NCBI GenBank assembly: GCA_964645405.1
Contig: CAZYCA010000034.1
Coordinates: 62,001 to 126,000 of the forward strand
DNA length: 64,000 nt
Reading direction: 5' to 3'
DNA from: JAMWDF01 sp964645405
GTDB taxonomy: Bacteria > Ratteibacteria > UBA8468 > B48-G9 > DSTR01
Below are positions 53,378-61,432 of this stretch, one piece after another. Position numbers and translations under genes: made by a program. The first letter of the stretch is position 1. Each line of letters starts with the position of its first letter. The notes under the pieces are model-generated. The model had not been told where the DNA came from. It was given only the letters and a program-made list of their open reading frames with translations, and made no database searches.

Positions 53378-55474
53378 ATGGCGGGTTTCCGGTTGCGGAT
53401 TCAAGATGGGAAGAATGGTATTTTCAGAATCACCCTGTTGCAGAAATCAGGTAGTGTTTCTGGACTGGAAAGGTACGGGTTTATTGAAAAGAACTGGCAC
53501 CGGTTAGAGTTTAACCCTGGCGAAGAAAGGAGTCTTCTAAAACTTAAAGCAAATAAATTCCAGCTAAAGACTTTACAGGGGAAAACCATAGTCAGTGGTG
53601 AAGTTTCCTCCCTGACAAAAGGGTATGTGCTTTCTCTTCTCGTGCAAAGCAAGGAAAAATTCTATGGACTGGGGGACTTAGTCCGGGAGAAACTGGAACG
53701 TTCCGGTATTAAGGTGAGGATGTCCATTGAAAACGTCACCCAGTATATTCCCATTCCTTTCCTGATGAGTAGCCGCGGTTATGGCCTTTTCCTCAACACC
53801 ACCTTTGTGCATACCTGGGATATCGGTCAGAACCAGCCAGGAAAGTTAAAAATTTTTATCCCTGAGGGACCGGTTGATTTCTTCCTTTTTACCGGTAAGG
53901 ACTACAAGAGTATCCTTGCCCGGTACACAGCAGTGACTGGCAGACCCTGTCTTGCTCCGAAGTGGTCCTTTGGCCTGTGGTTTATCTGCCGGACACAGGC
54001 CAATGATTTTGAGGTGCTGTCTGATGCAGTAAAATTCAGGGAAAGGAAAATTCCCTGTGATGTTATCGGTCTGGAACCCGGCTGGATGGAAACATACTAT
54101 GACTACTCTACAGAGAAACGCTGGCATCCGGAAAGGTTTCCTTTTCCTTCCTACGCTGCCTGTGGTCCTCATACCTTTTTGGCTGCTTTGAAACGGCTGG
54201 GTTATAAGGTAGAACTATGGCTTTGCAACGATTATGACCTTTCTTATGAAGCCGAAAGAAACCTGACTGCGAGGAAAGAGAAAGAAAATTCTTCACCTGA
54301 CGATACAGAGAAAGACCAGCATTTCACCCACCCTGTTTACCTGGACAAAATCACCAGACCGGAACAGCCCTGGTTTGAACATCTGAAGAAATTTATTGAC
54401 CAGGGGGTTGATTTCTTCAAACAGGATGGGGCTTTACAGGTATGCGAACACCCGGACCGCCTCTGGGCTAACGGGATGAAAGATAACCAGATGCACAACC
54501 TTTACCCTTTACTTTATAGCCAGCAGATGTATGAAGGTTTTAAGAATTATACTGGAAAAAGACCATGTTGTTTTACACCGGCTGGCTGGGCAGGATTACA
54601 GAGATATACTGGCACCTGGACAGGGGATACCGGGGGAGGAGCAAAAACACTTGGTGGTTGTCTGAATCTGGCAATGTCCGGTCATGGATTGCTAACCTGT
54701 GATATGGAGGTAACCACAAAAGAGGGCATTCATTACGGCTTTCTTCTTCCCTGGGCACAGGTTAATTCCTGGAACTATTTCCGGCATCCCTGGCTTTTAG
54801 GAGACCAGTTATACCAGATTTTCTTTGATTATGCCTGCCTGCGCAGCCAGCTGGTACCCTACCTTTATACCTGCTGCTTTCAGGCGCATAAAACAGGCAT
54901 CCCCATCATACGACCTTTACCTTTAGAATTTCCTGAAATACCGGAACTATCTAACTGTCTTAACGCTTTTTTCCTCGGAGAACAACTTCTTGTTTCTGCC
55001 TTTTCACCGGAAATTTTCCTGCCACCTGGCCGCTGGCTTGATTTCTGGACTGGCCATGTTTATGATGGCAACCAGAAGATAACTTACATACCACCACCCA
55101 ACCGCGGAGGAGGCCTTTTCCTCAGGGAAAATTCTATCCTGCCTTTAGGACCAATCTGTCAGTATGTAGACGAAAAAAAAGAACCTTTCACCTGCCAGGT
55201 TTTCCTTAATTCTGATGGCCAGGCTGATTTTGACCTTTATACTGATGACGGCATCAGCTACCAGTACGAAAAAGGCAATTACAGATTTCTGAAATTCCAG
55301 GCCCGATTAACTGGCAAGGAGTGCCGGATAACCTATCCGGAGAAAGAAATAAAACTCACCCGGATAATCCTGAACCTTCCAGACAAACCGCAGCTGGTAC
55401 TGGTGAACGGTAATTCTTTTGCTTTCCAGTGGGAGGAAAAACTTTTCACAGCATGTCTTTCACTGAACGTTTAG
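53378..55474 (+). CDS. Glycoside hydrolase family 31 alpha-glycosidase
   Basis: 698 residues without signal peptide, so cytoplasmic. GH31 marks: N-terminal sandwich with FYGLGD, barrel start APKWSFGLWF, nucleophile Asp in VDFFKQDGA near residue 350, acid/base Asp in GTWTGDTGGG near 417, MSGHGLLTCDMEV, then RPLPLEF and the proximal C-terminal sheet (FLGEQLLVSAF, LPPGRWLDFWTG). Both catalytic residues present. Probably alpha-xylosidase or alpha-glucosidase. AAGGAAGG precedes the ATG, and a TATAAT at 53352 without a good -35 may give it own expression. Its end overlaps the convergent pyruvate kinase gene by 29 bases. Confidence 0.93.
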   Translation: MAGFRLRIQDGKNGIFRITLLQKSGSVSGLERYGFIEKNWHRLEFNPGEERSLLKLKANKFQLKTLQGKTIVSGEVSSLTKGYVLSLLVQSKEKFYGLGDLVREKLERSGIKVRMSIENVTQYIPIPFLMSSRGYGLFLNTTFVHTWDIGQNQPGKLKIFIPEGPVDFFLFTGKDYKSILARYTAVTGRPCLAPKWSFGLWFICRTQANDFEVLSDAVKFRERKIPCDVIGLEPGWMETYYDYSTEKRWHPERFPFPSYAACGPHTFLAALKRLGYKVELWLCNDYDLSYEAERNLTARKEKENSSPDDTEKDQHFTHPVYLDKITRPEQPWFEHLKKFIDQGVDFFKQDGALQVCEHPDRLWANGMKDNQMHNLYPLLYSQQMYEGFKNYTGKRPCCFTPAGWAGLQRYTGTWTGDTGGGAKTLGGCLNLAMSGHGLLTCDMEVTTKEGIHYGFLLPWAQVNSWNYFRHPWLLGDQLYQIFFDYACLRSQLVPYLYTCCFQAHKTGIPIIRPLPLEFPEIPELSNCLNAFFLGEQLLVSAFSPEIFLPPGRWLDFWTGHVYDGNQKITYIPPPNRGGGLFLRENSILPLGPICQYVDEKKEPFTCQVFLNSDGQADFDLYTDDGISYQYEKGNYRFLKFQARLTGKECRITYPEKEIKLTRIILNLPDKPQLVLVNGNSFAFQWEEKLFTACLSLNV

Positions 55475-56498
55475 CAGCCTGCCATCTTTCTGTAAAACAA
55501 ATGGTTTTATTCATAATCTTCACAGCCTGAACCGGATAACGACCTACTGCTGTCTCTGCAGAAAGCATTACATAGTTGGTTCCGTCCAGAACAGCGTTGG
55601 CAATATCTGCTACCTCTGCCCTTGTCGCTACTGGATGTTCCACCATATGTTCCAGCATCTGAGTAGCAGTAATCACCGGTTTTTTCATTTCCCTGCAGAG
55701 AGCAATTATTTCCTTCTGCCGGACAGGAACCTGTTCCAGGGGTAAACTTACGCCCATATCTCCACGGGCAATCATAATTCCATCAGAAACAGAGATGATT
55801 TCTCTTATATTGGCAATCCCCTCCCTGTTTTCTATCTTGGCGATAACAGGTAGTTTTCCTTTGCCTGCCTTTTTCACTGTTTCCACATCCTCCTTACAGC
55901 GGACAAATGACTGCGCCAGGTAGTCAAAATTATTCTTCAGAGCAAATTGAATATCAGTTGCATCCTTCTGGCTCAGGCCGGGAAAAGACAGGTGGACATC
56001 TGGAATGTTAATTCCTTTTCTTTCCTTCAACCTGCCACCTTCTATCACCCGCACCTTTAGCCCTTTTTCATCCAGACCTAAAACTTTCAGGATGATAGTT
56101 CCATCATCAAGATAAACAAATCTTGCCCGCTCCAGAGGAGAAAGAGAACCTTGATAATCAAAAGAAAGGCAGTTTAAGTCATCAGATTCACCCTGGACCA
56201 ACCAGTAAACCTGCCGGGGTAAAAGAATCCTTTCTCCGAAAGGAGGAAGTCTTCCTATCCTCAGCCGCGGCCCTTCCAAATCCCCGAGAATCTTCACTGC
56301 CCTTCTGTATTTGCGGTTGAGATTTCTCACCAGTCTTACCCGGTAGAGATGTTCTTTGTGGCTGCCGTGAGAAAAATTTATTCTTACCATATCCATCCCG
56401 GCCAGCATCATCTTCCTGATAATTTCTTCGCGGGAACTGGCTGGACCCAGAGTACAGATAATTTTTGTCCGGGGAATATATCTGCTCAAAAGATTCAT
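55446..56498 (-). CDS. pyk: Pyruvate kinase lacking the C-terminal domain
   Basis: 350 residues instead of about 470. Domains A and B are complete: TKIICTLGPAS (11-21), MDMVRINFSHGSHKEH, DLEGPRLRIG, VIAKIENREGI, IMIARGDMGVSLPLEQVP, ITATQMLEHM, and YVMLSAETAVGRYPVQAVKIM. The protein ends shortly after, so the regulatory C domain that binds effectors in most bacteria is absent; no frameshifted remainder is seen downstream because that space is the GH31 gene. It should form pyruvate and ATP from PEP but without the usual allosteric site. Start overlaps radC by four bases. Last gene of a six-gene operon. Confidence 0.92.
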   Translation of the reverse strand: MNLLSRYIPRTKIICTLGPASSREEIIRKMMLAGMDMVRINFSHGSHKEHLYRVRLVRNLNRKYRRAVKILGDLEGPRLRIGRLPPFGERILLPRQVYWLVQGESDDLNCLSFDYQGSLSPLERARFVYLDDGTIILKVLGLDEKGLKVRVIEGGRLKERKGINIPDVHLSFPGLSQKDATDIQFALKNNFDYLAQSFVRCKEDVETVKKAGKGKLPVIAKIENREGIANIREIISVSDGIMIARGDMGVSLPLEQVPVRQKEIIALCREMKKPVITATQMLEHMVEHPVATRAEVADIANAVLDGTNYVMLSAETAVGRYPVQAVKIMNKTICFTERWQAAKRSVKDML

Positions 56499-57190
56499 CC
56501 TTTAATTAAACCGTGCTCGGCAAAACTGTAGTACAGATTGTCGCCAATAATTAAATGATCCAGAACACGGACATGTAGAACCTTTCCTGCCTGCACCAAC
56601 GCTTCCGTAAACTGCCGGTCTTCACTGCTTGGCGTCGGGTCTCCGGAAGGATGATTGTGGACGCAGATAATGGAGACTGCTCTTTTCTCCAGGGAAAGCT
56701 GGAAAATTTCCCGGATAAGGGGATGCGCCTGGTTCACCGTACCCTGTTCTATCTCCACATCTTCCCGCAGGCGATTTCTGGAATCCAGGAGTAAGACCCG
56801 GAAAATTTCATACTTCAGGTCCCTCATTCTTACCCCTAAATACCGGTATATATCCCGGGCGCAGGATATTTTTTCCTTCACCCCGCTTTCTTCACTGGCC
56901 AGACGCCTTCCTATCTCCAGACAGGCTCTAATCTGACAGATTTTCGCCGGCCCCAGCCCCTTAATCCTTAGCCATTCCTGAAGACTGCTATGACTCATGT
57001 TGCGGAAGGAACCAAATTTTTCTTTAATTGTTCTGGCAAGTTCTACCGCAGTCTGCCCCTTTGTCCCTGTCCTCAGAACAATAGCCAGCAATTCTGTATC
57101 TGTGAGGCGGTGTTCACCCTGCCGCCAGAGTTTTTCTCTTGGCCTTTCTTCTTCTGGCCAGCCGCGCAGCGGCAGTTTTCCTGAAACCAT
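56495..57190 (-). CDS. radC: RadC-family JAB/MPN protein
   Basis: 231 residues. N-terminal helix-hairpin-helix (LLAIVLRTGTKGQTAVELA, IKGLGPAKICQI) and C-terminal JAMM metalloprotease-like motif VHNHPSGDPTPSSED with upstream Glu in VEIEQGTVNQA. All zinc ligands are kept. The role of RadC is unsettled; a DNA-repair role was withdrawn for Escherichia coli. It lies 5 bases after the DUF1614 gene. Confidence 0.96.
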   Translation of the reverse strand: MVSGKLPLRGWPEEERPREKLWRQGEHRLTDTELLAIVLRTGTKGQTAVELARTIKEKFGSFRNMSHSSLQEWLRIKGLGPAKICQIRACLEIGRRLASEESGVKEKISCARDIYRYLGVRMRDLKYEIFRVLLLDSRNRLREDVEIEQGTVNQAHPLIREIFQLSLEKRAVSIICVHNHPSGDPTPSSEDRQFTEALVQAGKVLHVRVLDHLIIGDNLYYSFAEHGLIKG

Positions 57191-57195
57191 TTGCT

Positions 57196-57855
57196 TTATG
57201 CCAGCAAAGCAGAAATTATGCCCACCAGAAAAATCCCATCATAGACACCGGCTCCACCAATACTCATAATCCCGGGATAATTACCCAGATGCGGCAGATT
57301 TAACAAATCTGCTCCAATAAGCACTCCCATTACACCGGAGATGTAAGCCACAGGAATTTTATTCCCTGGCGAAAAAAGGTAGGCACAGCCAACTGCTACC
57401 AGAGGCGGAATAAAAGCCGGGATTGTCACACCCATACCTGGCACTATCCGGGAAAGGTGAAAACAAACCAGTGTAGAGATTAAAGTGGCAAAAAAAGTCG
57501 GTAGAAATGGCGCCTTGGGGAGAAGATAGACACAGAGAAGCAGCGGAATTACTGCCCCACCCAGGTTAATCGCGATAATCTGTTGCTGGGGAACCTGTGG
57601 CATGCGGAAGGGTGAAAACAGAGGAAAGACTTCTGGCCAGGGGTAGGGAAAAGTTTCTGCCTGCCGACTGACCAGAGGGATATTGATGGTGCTGCCTATG
57701 AGGGAAAAGAAAACGATAAAGAAAGCCAGAGCCGGGGAAAGCCCTAACCTGGAAAGAGCCATTCTGATTATCTCTACCTGGATGAGGAAAAAGAAAAAAG
57801 GGAGAAGCAAGAGGAAAAGGAGCAAAAGTATTAAAGAAAAAGGAACAAAAATCAT
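57196..57855 (-). CDS. DUF1614 membrane protein
   Basis: 219 residues, seven or eight membrane helices. IGSTINIPL (52-60), INLGGAVIPLLLCVYLL, IPAFIPPLVA, GNKIPVAYISGVMGVLIGADLL and the end SIGGAGVYDGIFLVGIISALLA match the DUF1614 family, known from archaea and bacteria without a set function. 13 bases after the oxidoreductase beta subunit. Confidence 0.85.
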   Translation of the reverse strand: MIFVPFSLILLLLFLLLLPFFFFLIQVEIIRMALSRLGLSPALAFFIVFFSLIGSTINIPLVSRQAETFPYPWPEVFPLFSPFRMPQVPQQQIIAINLGGAVIPLLLCVYLLPKAPFLPTFFATLISTLVCFHLSRIVPGMGVTIPAFIPPLVAVGCAYLFSPGNKIPVAYISGVMGVLIGADLLNLPHLGNYPGIMSIGGAGVYDGIFLVGIISALLA

Positions 57856-57868
57856 ATTTTCATCCTTT

Positions 57869-58606
57869 TCACCAGGTTTTCTTGTAAATACCCGGTGGAA
57901 AATATTTCACCATCTCTTCTCCAATCCATTTCATAGCCTGAGCGGGACTCATCTTCCAGTTCGTGGGACAGGCAGCCAGAACTTCCACCAGAGAAAACCC
58001 CTTATTTTCTAACTGACAGAGGAAAGACTGACGGAGAGCCTTCTTTACCTTTATAATACCTGCCACAGAATCAGCTGCTACCCTCTCCAGATAACAGACT
58101 CCATCCAGACTGCTAAGAAGTTCACATACCCGTATCGGGTAACCATGCAGGGATGGTTCTCTACCATTTGGCGTGGTGGTGGTTTTCCATCCTAAAGGAG
58201 TGGTTGGTGCCATCTGACCTTTTGTCATACCGTAGACCCCATTGTTAACAAAAATAACGCTGATATTCTCACCCCTGGCAGCAGCGTGGACTATCTCGGC
58301 TGTGCCAATTGCAGCCAGGTCTCCATCACCCTGGTAAGTAAAAACAAACCTGTCCGGCAAGACCCTTTTGATACCTGTGGCGACAGCTGGAGCCCGACCG
58401 TGAGCAGCCTCCGTCACATCAAAATTCCAGTAGTCATAAGCCAGAACAGCACATCCTACCGGGGCAACCCCGATAGTTTTTTCCCGGAGAGATAATTCGT
58501 CTATCAGTTCCGCTACCAGCCGGTGGATGATGCCATGACCACACCCCGGACAGTAAATCATTACGTTTTCGGTGAGCGAACGGGGTCTGGTGAAGACAGG
58601 TTTCAT
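57869..58606 (-). CDS. 2-oxoacid:ferredoxin oxidoreductase, beta subunit
   Basis: 245 residues. TPP-binding subunit: MIYCPGCGHGIIHR at the start, VAPVGCAVLAYDYW, HGRAPAVATGIKR and the TPP/Mg motif QGDGDLAAIGTAEIVHAA with VNNGVYGMTKGQMAPTTP. This set fits the 2-ketoisovalerate/2-oxoglutarate type (VorA/KorB). It oxidises a 2-oxoacid to acyl-CoA and reduces ferredoxin. The start overlaps the alpha subunit stop by four bases. No gamma or delta subunit in the window, so a two-subunit enzyme or a dispersed set. Confidence 0.93.
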   Translation of the reverse strand: MKPVFTRPRSLTENVMIYCPGCGHGIIHRLVAELIDELSLREKTIGVAPVGCAVLAYDYWNFDVTEAAHGRAPAVATGIKRVLPDRFVFTYQGDGDLAAIGTAEIVHAAARGENISVIFVNNGVYGMTKGQMAPTTPLGWKTTTTPNGREPSLHGYPIRVCELLSSLDGVCYLERVAADSVAGIIKVKKALRQSFLCQLENKGFSLVEVLAACPTNWKMSPAQAMKWIGEEMVKYFPPGIYKKTW

Positions 58607-59643
58607 TTTTTTCTCACCTCTTTAAGAATCTCTTCCGGGGTGGGGATTCCTCCACCTGGTCGGCCATAGAAAAAAAGACGCACCTTCTCCCCAGCAACCA
58701 TTCTTACATCTTCTATCATCTGTCCAAGACTTAACTCTATGACTAAAACCTTGAAAACCTGTTTTATACAGGATTCCAGCTGTTTGTAGGGAAATGGCCA
58801 GAGTGTCACTGGCCGGAAAAGTCCCACCCTGATACCTTCTTTTCTGGCTTGTTCTACCGCTTCCTTAGCAATCCTGGCACAGATACCGAAACTGACAATT
58901 AAAAGGTCCATTTTTTCCGTGTAGTATGTCTCCCACCGGACCTCTCTTTTTTCTATCCTTTCATACTTCCGAGCCAGTTTCCAGTTGTGGGTTTCCAGCA
59001 CCCCCGGAGTTAAAAAAAGAGACTTAATGGAATGGGGTTTTCTTCCCCGGCAACCGGTGAGAGCCCATTGCGGAACAACTGTTTTCTTCGGTTTTCCCTT
59101 CAGTTTCACCGGCTCTAATAACTGCGCGACCATGCCATCAGAAAGAATCAGGACAGGATTGCGGTAACGGTCAGCCAGGTCAAAAGCAGAATAAGTAAAA
59201 TCATAAATTTCCTGAACCGACCAGGGAGCCAGAACAATAGTCCTGTAATCGCCGTGGCCACCACCCCTGGTGGATTGAAAATAATCTGACTGGCTGGGTG
59301 TAACATCACCAAGGCCTGGCCCTCCCCGGTTGATGTTAATAACTACTGCTGGTAGTTCACATCCAGCCAGATAGGAAATACCTTCCTGCATCAAAGAAAT
59401 ACCCGGACTGGAAGAGGAAGTCAACGCCCGGGCACCGGTTACTGCAGCACCAAAGACCATGTTGATCGCTGCCAGTTCACTTTCTGCCTGCAAAAAAACT
59501 CCACCACATTCAGGCATCCGACGGCTCATGTATTCCGGAAAACGGTTCTGGGGAGTAATGGGATAGCCAGCATAAAAACGGCAACCGGCAGCAATGGCTC
59601 CTTCGGCAGCAGCCTCGCAGCCACTGAGAAGAACAGTTTTCAT
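58603..59643 (-). CDS. vorB: 2-oxoacid:ferredoxin oxidoreductase, alpha subunit (VorB-like)
   Basis: 346 residues. Domain I start KTVLLSGCEAAAEGAIAAGC and YAGYPITPQNRFPEYM, then FLQAESELAAINMVFGAAVTG, ALTSSSSPGISLMQEGISYL, RGGPGLGDVTPSQSDYFQ, and domain II (DLLIVSFGICARIAKEAVEQ). Length and motifs are those of VorB/KorA subunits without a fused gamma domain. Coupled by overlaps to the DUF1318 lipoprotein upstream and the beta subunit downstream. Likely feeds electrons from branched-chain or C5 oxoacids to ferredoxin. Confidence 0.93.
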   Translation of the reverse strand: MKTVLLSGCEAAAEGAIAAGCRFYAGYPITPQNRFPEYMSRRMPECGGVFLQAESELAAINMVFGAAVTGARALTSSSSPGISLMQEGISYLAGCELPAVVININRGGPGLGDVTPSQSDYFQSTRGGGHGDYRTIVLAPWSVQEIYDFTYSAFDLADRYRNPVLILSDGMVAQLLEPVKLKGKPKKTVVPQWALTGCRGRKPHSIKSLFLTPGVLETHNWKLARKYERIEKREVRWETYYTEKMDLLIVSFGICARIAKEAVEQARKEGIRVGLFRPVTLWPFPYKQLESCIKQVFKVLVIELSLGQMIEDVRMVAGEKVRLFFYGRPGGGIPTPEEILKEVRKK

Positions 59644-60194
59644 TTTTTTCTGACCCAGGTGCCATCAGGCTGCTGGACCCAGGCGCCGCCAGGTGTATAT
59701 TTTTTAATCATAACTTCAGCAAAGATACTGCGGAAGGTTTTTTCCTGGTTAGGGTCAGCCCTGTTAATCTTCATCAGTTCAGCAATCATGGATTGCCTTT
59801 CCTGATTTTCTTTATTCATATAATCGGTAACCTCTGCCAGCAGACTGGCTGGTGGTGTTTCCTTAAGAACCAGAGAAAAAGAGTTTGTTTCACCAAGATA
59901 ACCCCTGGCTTTATACTCGTTAATTTTCTCCCTCCAGGATTCACGTCTTTGTTTAATCTGGTCAAGAACCGGTGAAGAAGTTTTTATCTCGCGGCTTATT
60001 CCCACCTCTTCGGCCCAGGCATTATGAGACAGGTCCAGGTGGAATAAGGACTGTCCCGGAACTTTCCCTGGTTCTGCCGGACCAAGTAAATCATCAGCAG
60101 CCTTTTTAATCTTCTCCTCAGGAAAGGTTACATAAACATTAACTATCGCACAGCCAAGCAAGAATATAGCTGCCACTGCCGTTATCCATTTCAT
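59640..60194 (-). CDS. DUF1318/YdbL-type lipoprotein
   Basis: 184 residues. Lipobox LLGC at residues 13-16 after AVAAIF, directly followed by AIVNVYVTFPEEKIKKAADD, the opening of DUF1318 (YdbL-like) proteins. A helical, charged body follows with a C-terminal WVQQPDGTWVRKK. AAAGGAGGAG precedes ATG 60194 and a strong promoter lies at 60227-60255. It is the first gene of an operon otherwise of cytoplasmic enzymes, which is unusual; YdbL is normally next to YnbE/YdbH-type envelope proteins. Confidence 0.82.
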   Translation of the reverse strand: MKWITAVAAIFLLGCAIVNVYVTFPEEKIKKAADDLLGPAEPGKVPGQSLFHLDLSHNAWAEEVGISREIKTSSPVLDQIKQRRESWREKINEYKARGYLGETNSFSLVLKETPPASLLAEVTDYMNKENQERQSMIAELMKINRADPNQEKTFRSIFAEVMIKKYTPGGAWVQQPDGTWVRKK

Positions 60195-60226
60195 TTCTTC
60201 TCCTCCTTTATTTTATAGGTGCTTTC

Positions 60227-60255
60227 ATTATATTTTTTTTGACCAAAACAGGCAA
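60227..60255 (-). promoter_or_regulatory. Promoter of the DUF1318-vorB-radC-pyk operon
   Basis: Minus strand -35 TTGCCT (60250-60255), 17-base spacer, perfect -10 TATAAT (60227-60232). Predicted start near 60220, leader of 26 bases with a strong ribosome site. Confidence 0.6.
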
Positions 60256-60262
60256 CCTCCTT

Positions 60263-61432
60263 TCACCAGGCAAGAACGATAACTGTAGCGTACCGGTCAG
60301 GAGCTTTTTCTGGTAAACCAGTCAAAAACACGCGGTTTCCTTCCTGTTTAAACTTTACAGGTTTGCCAGTAGTTAAAAAATAGGCCTGTTTAACTTTTTG
60401 TCGGACAGAAGCGACAACAAACTCCCGGTGCCAGTAAAGTACATGCAGATACATTTTGTTTTCACCCCGGGTAGCCCCTCCCCAGGGGGTAGCCAGCGGC
60501 GTGGGTATCTGATTATCAATCCCCTGTTTTGTCCCGTAGATACTCTCCCCATTTTTTTTCAGCCACTTGCCAGCTTCCAGGAGAATCTGGCGGTCTGTCT
60601 CCGGGATAGAACCATCAGGGCCAGGACCCACATTGATGGTGTAATTACCTCCATGGGACGCACAAAGAATTAAGTTTCTGATAACCTGATAGGGTGTTTT
60701 CGGATGTTTATCACCGGGGATATATCCCCACCAGAAATCAGAAAGAGGCATCACGCATTCCCAGGGTCGGTCTTTTACTTCAATCTTCTGCTCGGAATGA
60801 GTGTCAAAATCTTCCGGCGTTGTACTGCGGTCGTTAATCAAAATGGAAGGTTGATATTTTCTAACCATCGCATTCAGCCTTTTTGCCTGCCAGTCTTTTG
60901 CCTGGTATGGCCAGCTTCCGTCATACCAGAGAATATCTATCTGGCCATAACGGCTGACCAGTTCTTCCACCTGTCCATGAACATAAGCGAGAAATTTTCT
61001 CCATTCCTTTGAATTTTTATTCGGACCATGGTGATAGGCTGGCCAGCGCCAGTCTAAAAGTGAATAGTAAAGACCAATCCCCATATTATACTGGCGACAG
61101 GTTGCTACAAACTCCGCCACCAGATCTCTACCACAGAATTGATAAGCATTAAAACAGCTGTGACAGCTATGAAAAAGGGAAAAACCATCGTGGTGGCGGG
61201 TAGTCAAGATTACATAACTCATTCCGGCTTCTTTAGCCAGTTTCACCCAGGTTTCAGCCACACCGGCCGCAGGCCGAAACCTCTCAGCCAGCCTGGCATA
61301 ATCTTCTGCTGGTATCTTTTCCCACCACATAACCCACTCACCCCGTCCTAAAAGACTATAAAGACCCCAGTGGAGAAAAAGACCAAACCTTGCCTTCTGC
61401 CACCATTCCAGTTTTTCCTTATTCTTCTTCAT
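60263..61432 (-). CDS. Alpha-L-fucosidase, glycoside hydrolase family 29
   Basis: 389 residues, no signal peptide. GH29 marks: WWQKARFGLFLHWGLYSLLG (10-29), LTTRHHDGFSLFHS, GIGLYYSLLDW, nucleophile Asp in ILWYDGSWPY near residue 169, and NYTINVGPGPDGSIPE. A short C-terminal beta domain is present. Releases L-fucose from glycans inside the cell. The start overlaps the MttB-like gene stop by four bases, so fucose release and methyl transfer are expressed together. Confidence 0.93.
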   Translation of the reverse strand: MKKNKEKLEWWQKARFGLFLHWGLYSLLGRGEWVMWWEKIPAEDYARLAERFRPAAGVAETWVKLAKEAGMSYVILTTRHHDGFSLFHSCHSCFNAYQFCGRDLVAEFVATCRQYNMGIGLYYSLLDWRWPAYHHGPNKNSKEWRKFLAYVHGQVEELVSRYGQIDILWYDGSWPYQAKDWQAKRLNAMVRKYQPSILINDRSTTPEDFDTHSEQKIEVKDRPWECVMPLSDFWWGYIPGDKHPKTPYQVIRNLILCASHGGNYTINVGPGPDGSIPETDRQILLEAGKWLKKNGESIYGTKQGIDNQIPTPLATPWGGATRGENKMYLHVLYWHREFVVASVRQKVKQAYFLTTGKPVKFKQEGNRVFLTGLPEKAPDRYATVIVLAW

